This document shows positions 1 to 5,630 of a stretch of DNA of 6,512 nt, in pieces. Made by a program: the position numbers and the translations under genes. The stretch covers positions 1 through 6,512 of the forward strand of contig NZ_CAMLGT010000217.1 of assembly GCF_946479605.1 (NCBI RefSeq), given 5' to 3'. The notes beneath the pieces were generated by a model. The model saw only the letters and a list, made by a program, of their open reading frames with translations. It was not told the DNA's origin and made no database searches. The DNA comes from an uncultured Lacibacter sp. GTDB lineage: Bacteria > Bacteroidota > Bacteroidia > Chitinophagales > Chitinophagaceae. Every line of letters starts with the position of its first letter. Within the stretch, counting starts at the first letter, position 1.

Positions 1-141
1 GCTGTTACTGCTGTCTGTTCCTTTGCCATAACTCGCAGGCAATACAACCGGTTTAACCGGCTGTGTTTGCTGCAGTGGCTTACAACTATACAAAACAATT
101 GAAGCCACTATCATTATACCTGTTATCTGAATTCTTTTCAT
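1..141 (-). CDS. RND efflux outer-membrane factor lipoprotein, N-terminal fragment
   Basis: Only the first 47 codons are in the window; the gene runs off the left edge. The protein begins MKRIQITGIM, followed by a hydrophobic stretch and a lipobox ending LYSC with the cysteine at residue 20. This is a type II signal peptide, after which comes a Pro/Gln-rich linker. TolC-like outer-membrane factors of the NodT/OprM type in tripartite pumps usually start this way: they are lipid-anchored and form the outer-membrane channel. The fragment alone contains no OMF domain, so the identity comes mainly from its place directly behind the RND transporter. The ATG lies 2 nt after the transporter's TAA, so translation is probably coupled. 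No clear Shine-Dalgarno sequence precedes it. The lipoprotein call is firm; the OMF call is inference from context. Confidence 0.78.
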   Translation of the reverse strand, partial: MKRIQITGIMIVASIVLYSCKPLQQTQPVKPVVLPASYGKGTDSSNS

Positions 142-143
142 GC

Positions 144-3100
144 TTATACTGTTTCTGTGAATGGTTTCTCTTCTTTGCGTTTATTTTTATTCATGCGATC
201 GGATATACTTGCAAACACTACATACAATCCGGGTATGATGATGACACCCAAGATGGTACCGAACAACATGCCGCCTGCTGCTGCAGAGCCGATGGTTTTG
301 TTACCTATCTCACCTGCACCTGATGCAAGCATCAATGGTATTAACCCGGCAATAAACGCAAAGGATGTCATGAGAATAGGACGTAAACGAAGTGCTGCTG
401 CTTCAACTGCTGCCTTTAATGGTTTCATGCCTTCACGATGTTTCATGGCTGCAAACTCAATAATGAGGATAGCATTCTTACCAAGAATACCAATGAGCAT
501 GATCATGGCAATTTGTGCATAGATGTTGTTTTCAAGTCCCATCATCATCAGCATAAACAAGGCGCCAAATACACCCACCGGCAGCGAAAGAATAACAGGG
601 AACGGCAATAAAAAACTTTCATACTGTGCTGCAAGCAACAAATACACAAACAGCAAACAGATAATGAAAATATAAATGGCCTGGTTACCTGCATTCGCCT
701 GATCTCTTGATGAACCAGCCCAATCGTAACCATAACCTTTCGGTAATTTGGTTGCAGCTACTTCTTTAATGGCTGCAATGGCTTGTCCGCTGCTGAAACC
801 TGCAGCAGGTTGTCCATTGATCATGGCCGAAGGATACATGTTGTAACGTGTTACCTGTTCGGGTCCGTATACTTTTTCTACACGCAGAAACGAAGAGAAC
901 GGAATCATTTCACCTTTGTCGTTTTTGATGTACAGTTTCAACAGGTCATCGGGTTGTGCACGGTACTGCGGCAACGCCTGCACCATTACTCTGTACAATT
1001 GTCCAAAGCGAATAAAGTTGGTGGCATATTCACTGCCTATGAGTGTTTGCAATGTACCCATTGCATTATCAGCAGTAATTCCTTTTTGTGCAGCAAGATC
1101 ACCATCAATGTGCAACAGGTATTGCGGAAACTTTGCATTGAAAGTGGTGAACGTGTTATTGATCTCCGGACGTTTGTTTAACTCAGCAACAAATGCATCG
1201 GCAGCCTGTTGCAGTTTCTGCAGATCACCACTGCCGGTACGATCAAGCAAACGCAATTCAAAACCACTGGAGTTACCATAGCCCGGTACCGGTGGTGGCG
1301 TAAAGAATTCAATGCTTGCATCTTTAATGTGCTTGGTTTTTTCTTCCAGCTCACGAATAATTTCTACATCGGATTGTTTACGCTCATCCCAGTTTTTTAA
1401 ACTGATCAGGTTCATACCATACACAGCACCCACACCTTCGGATAATACACTGTAACCTGAAAGACCGGATACAGAACTTACAGCATCCATCTTTTGTGCA
1501 ATCTGTTGTACTTCATCCACCACTTTATCTGTACGCTCCAGTGTGGCACCCGATGGTGCAGTGATGTTGGCATAGATAGCGCCCTGGTCTTCGTTCGGAA
1601 TAAAACCCGAGGGAACCAATTTGCCAACAAGTCCGGCACTTACCGTAAAGAATAATAAAACGCCAAACGTAACAACTCTGCGGTTGGCAATAATGCTGAG
1701 TAATTTTTTATAACGTGCCGACAAACCATTGTACCATTTATTAAAACCATCGAAGAATCGTGCTAGCAGGTTTTTCTTTTTGGCCGGATGTGCATGCGTG
1801 GCATGTGGATTCTTCAGAAACATCATACACAATGCTGGCGTTAAGGTTAATGCTGTTACACCCGATAACACAATCGATACCGCCATGGTTAACGAGAACT
1901 GGCGATAGAAAATACCCGTAGGTCCTTCCATGAATGCAACAGGAACAAATACAGCCGACATTACTAACGTGATCGCAATAATGGCGCCGCTGATTTCACG
2001 CATGGCTTGTTCGGTTGCACGACGAGCACCCATACCGCTGCGTTCCATTTTTTCGTGCACTGCTTCCACCACTACAATGGCATTATCCACCACAATACCA
2101 ATGGCCAGTACTAATGCAAACAAGGTGATGAGGTTGAGTGAGAAGCCCATCAGCTGCATAAAGAAGAAGGTGCCGATTAATGAAACAGGGACAGCAAGAA
2201 TAGGGATGATGGTTGAACGGCCATCCTGCAAGAATATAAACACCACTAACGCCACAAGAATGAATGCTTCGATCAATGTTTTTATCACTTCGCTGATGGA
2301 TGCATCCAGAAAGGCCGATACATCATAGCTGATGGTGTAATCCATGCCGGGCGCAAACGAAGCCGCTTTAATTTCCTGCATCCGGTCTTTGATCTTTTGA
2401 ATAACATCTTTTGCATTGGTGCCGGGCCGCTGCTTGATCATGATGGCAGCAGAAGGCTTTCCGTTTTCTTTGGATAACACATCATACTCCTGCGAGTCGA
2501 ATTCAATTTCTGCAATATCTTTCAAACGTAAGAGTTCGCTTCCTTCCTCGCTCCGCAAAACAATATTTTCATACGCCTCTTTGCTGTTGTGCTTACCGGT
2601 ATACTTTAATACGTACTGTACAGATTGTGCTGCTTTACCCGAGCTTTCACCAATTTTACCAGGTGCTGCTTCTACGTTCTGTGCTTTCAGCATGGCAATG
2701 ACTTCAGCAGCTGAAAGATTATACATCACCATTTTGTCGGGCTTTAGCCAGATACGCATCGCATATTCACGTGAGCCCATAATGTCGGCAAAACCTACAC
2801 CTTCAATACGCTTCAGTTCAGGAAGAATATTAATGTCGGTAAAGTTGAACAGGAATTTTTCGTCGAGTGTGGTATCCGAACCAAGGATGTTCAGATACAT
2901 CAACATACTGTTTTGTACCTTCTCTACAATTACACCAGCTTTGATCGCTTCTTCCGGAAGTTCGTCGAGTGTTGATGATACACGGTTTTGTACGTTTACA
3001 GCAGCCACGTCAGGATCGGTTCCTGCTTTAAATACAATTTGTATAACACTTGAACCATCATTACCTGATACCGACGACATGTATGCCATGCCCGGCACAC

Positions 3101-3311
3101 CGTTAATGGCACGTTCAAGTGGAGTAACCACTGCTTTAACAACTGTTTCTGCATTGGCACCTGTGTACTTACTCGTTACTGTTACTTCGGGTGGAGCAAT
3201 ATCCGGAAACTGAGTAACGGGTAATTGTGTTAACGATAAAAGTCCAAGCAAAGTGATGATCACCGATATTACAATGGATAATACCGGGCGATGAATAAAC
3301 TTCGATGTCAT
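144..3311 (-). CDS. RND multidrug efflux transporter, HAE-1 (AcrB/MexB-type) inner-membrane pump
   Basis: A complete 1055-residue protein, the normal length for the AcrB family. It is a proton-driven antiporter of the inner membrane that passes drugs, bile salts or solvents to a periplasmic adaptor and an outer-membrane channel. The layout is typical: TM1 about 10-29, a periplasmic porter region about 30-338, TM2-TM6 about 341-499, a cytoplasmic loop about 500-543, TM7 about 544-564, a second periplasmic region about 565-875, and TM8-TM12 about 878-1034. The TM10 motif GKNAILIIEF and the LRLRPILMTS motif before TM11 mark the HAE-1 branch rather than the metal-exporting HME branch. Relay residues matching AcrB D407, K940, R971 and T978 are present as D409, K945, R975 and T982. 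The position of AcrB D408 is N410 (motif VVDNAIVVVE). The loop after TM6 carries H503, H506 and H508 followed by three lysines. The gene starts at ATG, 9 nt after the adaptor gene, and ends 2 nt before the outer-membrane factor. Substrates cannot be told from the sequence. Confidence 0.97.
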   Translation of the reverse strand: MTSKFIHRPVLSIVISVIITLLGLLSLTQLPVTQFPDIAPPEVTVTSKYTGANAETVVKAVVTPLERAINGVPGMAYMSSVSGNDGSSVIQIVFKAGTDPDVAAVNVQNRVSSTLDELPEEAIKAGVIVEKVQNSMLMYLNILGSDTTLDEKFLFNFTDINILPELKRIEGVGFADIMGSREYAMRIWLKPDKMVMYNLSAAEVIAMLKAQNVEAAPGKIGESSGKAAQSVQYVLKYTGKHNSKEAYENIVLRSEEGSELLRLKDIAEIEFDSQEYDVLSKENGKPSAAIMIKQRPGTNAKDVIQKIKDRMQEIKAASFAPGMDYTISYDVSAFLDASISEVIKTLIEAFILVALVVFIFLQDGRSTIIPILAVPVSLIGTFFFMQLMGFSLNLITLFALVLAIGIVVDNAIVVVEAVHEKMERSGMGARRATEQAMREISGAIIAITLVMSAVFVPVAFMEGPTGIFYRQFSLTMAVSIVLSGVTALTLTPALCMMFLKNPHATHAHPAKKKNLLARFFDGFNKWYNGLSARYKKLLSIIANRRVVTFGVLLFFTVSAGLVGKLVPSGFIPNEDQGAIYANITAPSGATLERTDKVVDEVQQIAQKMDAVSSVSGLSGYSVLSEGVGAVYGMNLISLKNWDERKQSDVEIIRELEEKTKHIKDASIEFFTPPPVPGYGNSSGFELRLLDRTGSGDLQKLQQAADAFVAELNKRPEINNTFTTFNAKFPQYLLHIDGDLAAQKGITADNAMGTLQTLIGSEYATNFIRFGQLYRVMVQALPQYRAQPDDLLKLYIKNDKGEMIPFSSFLRVEKVYGPEQVTRYNMYPSAMINGQPAAGFSSGQAIAAIKEVAATKLPKGYGYDWAGSSRDQANAGNQAIYIFIICLLFVYLLLAAQYESFLLPFPVILSLPVGVFGALFMLMMMGLENNIYAQIAMIMLIGILGKNAILIIEFAAMKHREGMKPLKAAVEAAALRLRPILMTSFAFIAGLIPLMLASGAGEIGNKTIGSAAAGGMLFGTILGVIIIPGLYVVFASISDRMNKNKRKEEKPFTETV

Positions 3312-3320
3312 GTTGGTTCT

Positions 3321-4460
3321 TTAGTTTTTGCTGATGTACGTTGCGGATTCGGGTTCAATAAGTTGCGGATTGATGGCATCGCCATCTTTTACATTCTCTA
3401 CACCTTCGTACACGATTTTATCATCTTTTGAAATACCACGTTCTACAACATAGTAATGCGGAATGCGCATTTTGGGAACAATGGTTTTTTGCTGGGCTTT
3501 ATTTTTTTCATCAACAGCAAATACAAATACTTTATCCTGTATTTCAAAAGTGGAACGTAAAGGAACCAGCATGGCATTTTTCAATGGCTTTGTAATAATA
3601 ATTTTTCCGTTGCCACCATGTTTAAGTAAAGCCTGGGGGTTCGGGAAGCGGGCACGAAAGGCAATGTTGCCTGATGATGCATCAAATTCACTTTCTGATA
3701 CTTCAATGGTTCCTGCATGATCATACACACTGTTATTTGCCAACAGCAATTGTGCTGTTTTAAATTGTTCTTTCTTGCCCGATGTGATGTAGTTTAAATA
3801 ATCACTTTCGGATAAGTTGAAGTAGGCAAACACTTCTTTGTTATTGGAAATAGTTGTGAGCAAAGTACCTTCTTCAACAAGGCTTCCACGCTTATTGGGG
3901 ATGCGATTGATCACTCCGCTGAATGGTGCCCTTACTTCTGTGAAAGAAAGATTGAGTTTTGCCATGGCTATGGCAGAATTAGCTTCGTCTATTTTTGCCT
4001 GGATGGCTTCTTTCTTAGCCTGTACCATTTCCAGTTCTGTTTTGGAAACAATATTTTTTTCAACGAGCGACTTTGTGTTTTTCAACTCAACTTCCATTGC
4101 TTTTAATTCAGCCGTTGCACTTTTTAATTGTGCATTTGCTTTTAAAATATCCTCTTTAAACGAACGGCTGCTGAGTGTAAACAATAACTGGCCTGCAGTA
4201 ACAGCCTTCCCTTCATCAATATGAATGTGTTCAATAAAACCTTTTACACGTGTACGTATTTCAACATTTTGTAACGCCTGTATTTCTGCAACATATTCTT
4301 CCTGGTACACCGTATCAACCAGTATGGGTTTAATTACCTGGAATTTCTCAGCTTTTTCACTTGTCTTTTTTTCTGTTGGTGCGCATGACAGTATTGTAAA
4401 TGGAAGAGCGGCGCATAACAATAGATACATTGCGGCAGATGTTGTCTGACGATAGTTCAT
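3321..4460 (-). CDS. RND efflux periplasmic adaptor (membrane fusion protein, AcrA/MexA-type lipoprotein)
   Basis: A complete 379-residue adaptor linking the RND pump to the outer-membrane channel. The N-terminus is a lipoprotein signal peptide with lipobox ILSC and Cys26, so the mature protein should be lipid-anchored in the inner membrane facing the periplasm. In order there are a first lipoyl half about 68-96 (RVKGFIEHIHIDEGKAVTAG), a Lys/Glu/Ala-rich coiled-coil hairpin about 101-171, a second lipoyl half about 171-205 (EVRAPFSGVINRIP), a beta-barrel about 208-295, and a membrane-proximal domain about 297-370. At the hairpin tip, Leu132 and Ser139 fit the channel-contacting RLSD-type pattern of AcrA relatives, but the usual Arg appears to be Asn128. 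Length and architecture are normal. It is the first gene of the pump operon. The ATG at 4460 is chosen because it directly precedes the signal peptide. No Shine-Dalgarno sequence is evident. Confidence 0.96.
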   Translation of the reverse strand: MNYRQTTSAAMYLLLCAALPFTILSCAPTEKKTSEKAEKFQVIKPILVDTVYQEEYVAEIQALQNVEIRTRVKGFIEHIHIDEGKAVTAGQLLFTLSSRSFKEDILKANAQLKSATAELKAMEVELKNTKSLVEKNIVSKTELEMVQAKKEAIQAKIDEANSAIAMAKLNLSFTEVRAPFSGVINRIPNKRGSLVEEGTLLTTISNNKEVFAYFNLSESDYLNYITSGKKEQFKTAQLLLANNSVYDHAGTIEVSESEFDASSGNIAFRARFPNPQALLKHGGNGKIIITKPLKNAMLVPLRSTFEIQDKVFVFAVDEKNKAQQKTIVPKMRIPHYYVVERGISKDDKIVYEGVENVKDGDAINPQLIEPESATYISKN

Positions 4461-4490
4461 ACAGTAAATTTTTGGATGGAATAATACAGC

Positions 4491-4507
4491 TCCGGTCTTC
4501 GACCAGA
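4491..4507 (-). promoter_or_regulatory. Inverted repeat upstream of the efflux operon (possible operator or leader hairpin)
   Basis: Read on the minus strand, this is TCTGGTC-GAA-GACCGGA: seven pairable positions, one of them a U-G pair in RNA, around a 3-nt loop. It lies 30 nt ahead of the adaptor start codon. It could be a repressor operator, since TetR-type regulators often bind such sites before RND operons, or a hairpin in the 5' leader. It is not followed by a T-run, so an intrinsic terminator for the upstream small gene is unlikely. The function is inferred only from shape and place. Confidence 0.4.
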
Positions 4508-4513
4508 TGATTT

Positions 4514-4540
4514 AAATAATAAGATGGCTGCATGTTGCAA
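4514..4540 (-). promoter_or_regulatory. Weak candidate promoter for the efflux operon
   Basis: On the minus strand a TTG (4540-4538) is followed after 16 nt by TATTATTT (4521-4514). This partly matches the Bacteroidota -7 consensus TAnnTTTG, but the spacing is shorter than the usual 19-21 nt. If used, transcription would start near the inverted repeat at 4491-4507, putting that repeat at the very 5' end of the mRNA. The match is poor. Read-through from the promoter of the small upstream gene is an equally good explanation of how the operon is expressed. The rest of the 99-nt gap shows nothing else I can name. Confidence 0.22.
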
Positions 4541-4559
4541 CCATAATTCAGAAAATAAA

Positions 4560-4925
4560 TTAAGAACGGGAATACTCTGGCGGCGGAGCAATTACATCAA
4601 AAGCACGGCTTGGCAGTTTGTCTTTAGAAAATTCCGCAAACTTCAGTTTATTAATGCCTTTAGTAGTATGTGGAGAAAGATCACTGCGTTGAACTGAGCG
4701 ATGACACAATGTTTCTTCAATGCTGTTCTCAAGCGTTTTGTCATCTTTTTCATCAGGAGTATCATCCTTCTGCTCTAATAAAATTTCATTCACCCATTCC
4801 ACAAGCGAGCCCATGTGGTCATCGTTTACAGTATGATTGTCAGCAAACGATTCATGCACCTGTGGCAGCAGGAGTGAACTGTTTACAAACAGCAAGATGA
4901 GTATGAATGAAATTATTTTTTTCAC
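4560..4925 (-). CDS. Small exported protein of unknown family, upstream of the efflux operon
   Basis: I do not recognise this 121-residue protein. From the GTG at 4925 it begins KKIISFILILLFVNSS after the start residue, a Sec-type signal peptide or single N-terminal membrane segment (about 4-20). There is no lipobox cysteine. The mature part has a short His/Asp-rich stretch (H24, H31, H37, M38), an acidic, probably helical segment (about 40-72), one cysteine (C74), and a C-terminal tail with IAPPPEY near residues 112-118. Codon use looks like that of the neighbours, so the gene is probably real. An ATG 28 codons upstream (5009) is open in the same frame, but a good -7 promoter element lies between the two starts. 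The GTG form also gives a clean signal peptide, so I prefer it. It lies on the pump genes' strand, 99 nt ahead, and could be co-expressed with them as a periplasmic accessory or sensor; that role is speculation. Confidence 0.72.
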   Translation of the reverse strand: MKKIISFILILLFVNSSLLLPQVHESFADNHTVNDDHMGSLVEWVNEILLEQKDDTPDEKDDKTLENSIEETLCHRSVQRSDLSPHTTKGINKLKFAEFSKDKLPSRAFDVIAPPPEYSRS

Positions 4926-4933
4926 AGAAGCTG

Positions 4934-4963
4934 CAAAGATAACACGAATGATCTTTTTGAAAA
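4934..4963 (-). promoter_or_regulatory. Bacteroidota-type promoter for the small exported gene
   Basis: The minus strand reads TATCTTTG at 4941-4934, a full match to the Bacteroidota -7 consensus TAnnTTTG. Seventeen nt upstream is only a weak -33-like TTTTC (4963-4959). The first base of the GTG start codon comes after an 8-nt gap, so transcription should begin at or within a few nucleotides of the start codon. This promoter is the main reason for rejecting the longer reading frame from 5009. Confidence 0.6.
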
Positions 4964-5037
4964 TGGTAAAAAAATATAAAAGGCTTGCTATGTTGTGTTG
5001 AATGGTCACAGAACTGTAACATTTTTATCATAATTAG

Positions 5038-5068
5038 TTGTAAAAGGTAAGAAGGAGCTGTTTCTTTG
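5038..5068 (+). promoter_or_regulatory. Bacteroidota-type promoter for the DinB-like gene
   Basis: TTG at 5038-5040 and TTTCTTTG at 5061-5068 are separated by 20 nt. This is the spacing of the Bacteroidota -33/-7 promoter, and the -7 element differs from TAnnTTTG at one base. Transcription would begin around 5073-5076, leaving a leader of only about 5-14 nt before the ATGs at 5081 and 5087. It is divergent from the promoter at 4934-4963. The purine-rich GAAGGAG at 5051-5057 lies upstream of the likely transcript start and so should not act as a ribosome binding site. Confidence 0.55.
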
Positions 5069-5080
5069 TTTCCTCAACTG

Positions 5081-5554
5081 ATGGTTATGTTGAATGAAAA
5101 AGAACAATTTATAAAAGAAACATTTCCTGCAGTCATACAGAATGCAGCAGATAAACCGGCAGCGAAATGGGGTAAAATGGATTTTCAGCAAATGCTGGAA
5201 CATGTGGCGGATTTTTTTCAGGTATCAACACAAAAGCAACGCTATCCGTTTGTATCGCCACCGGAACACATGCCTAAGCTGAAGGAATTTTTAATGAGCG
5301 ATAAACAGTTTCGTGAAAATACCAAAGCTCCTGTAAGTATTATAGGCGAAGAGCCGTTACCATATCGCTACGAAACAATAGAAGAAGCAAAGCAGGAACT
5401 TGTAGCTGAAGTTGAATACTTTTTTCAATTGTATGCCGATGAGCCGGAGTTAACAGCCGTGCATCCTGTATTTGGCGAGTTGAATTATGAAGAATGGGTG
5501 CGGCTGCATTACAAACATGTAACACATCATCTCCGCCAATTTGGTTTATTATAA
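5081..5554 (+). CDS. DinB/DUF1569-like putative metal-binding four-helix protein
   Basis: A 157-residue soluble protein with no signal peptide. It resembles the DinB/YfiT superfamily, small four-helix bundles that hold a divalent metal with three histidines; many members act as thiol-dependent transferases or have no known job. The WGKM-x4-QMLEHVADFF segment (about 30-46, with H41) is typical of DUF1569-type members. The C-terminal helix, ending in HYKHVTHHLRQFGLL, supplies H146 and H150 in the HxxxH spacing of the family's triad. Two more histidines, H143 and H149, lie in the same helix. A TTG at 5066 is open upstream but falls within the -7 promoter element, so it is unlikely to be the start. 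ATG 5081 is chosen, and ATG 5087 is equally possible (155 residues). The gene is 76 nt upstream of paaZ on the same strand and may be co-transcribed, although paaZ has its own promoter-like region. Its substrate is unknown. Confidence 0.83.
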   Translation: MVMLNEKEQFIKETFPAVIQNAADKPAAKWGKMDFQQMLEHVADFFQVSTQKQRYPFVSPPEHMPKLKEFLMSDKQFRENTKAPVSIIGEEPLPYRYETIEEAKQELVAEVEYFFQLYADEPELTAVHPVFGELNYEEWVRLHYKHVTHHLRQFGLL

Positions 5555-5597
5555 TCGAACAAATCTGCCCAGCTGCATGTTTGAAGAAAGCTCTGCC

Positions 5598-5618
5598 TTA
5601 ACTTCGTTAACCTAACGA
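5598..5618 (+). promoter_or_regulatory. Two overlapping inverted repeats and a -7-like element ahead of paaZ
   Basis: Positions 5598-5610 read TTAAC-TTC-GTTAA and 5604-5618 read TCGTTA-ACC-TAACGA. Both are perfect inverted repeats with 3-nt spacers that share their middle arm. TAACTTCG at 5599-5606 also matches the Bacteroidota -7 element TAnnTTTG at all but one base, so a protein bound here would cover the promoter. A TTTG at 5580-5583 lies only 15 nt upstream of it, which is short for a -33 element. Phenylacetate genes are often controlled by a TetR-type repressor (PaaR) that responds to phenylacetyl-CoA, which makes an operator plausible; I cannot identify the binding protein. Confidence 0.38.
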
Positions 5619-5630
5619 TTATTAGCACGT

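Noticed and set aside
2416..3213. A 265-codon open frame on the plus strand opposite the RND gene
   Set aside because: It lies wholly antisense to a gene with unmistakable family motifs, is Ser/Thr-rich without domain-like pattern, and is explained as a codon-bias shadow. The same applies to the other plus-strand frames over 144-4460.
144..3311. Heavy-metal (CusA/CzcA, HME) type RND pump
   Set aside because: The TM10 motif GKNAILIIEF and the LRLRPILMTS motif are HAE-1 type. The His residues in the cytoplasmic loop do not indicate metal transport by themselves.
4491..4507. Intrinsic terminator of the small upstream gene
   Set aside because: The hairpin is short and on the minus strand is followed by GCTGTATTATTCC, with no U-run.
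4926..5009. N-terminal extension of the small exported protein from ATG 5009
   Set aside because: A good -7 promoter element lies within it, and the clean signal peptide begins at the GTG at 4925.
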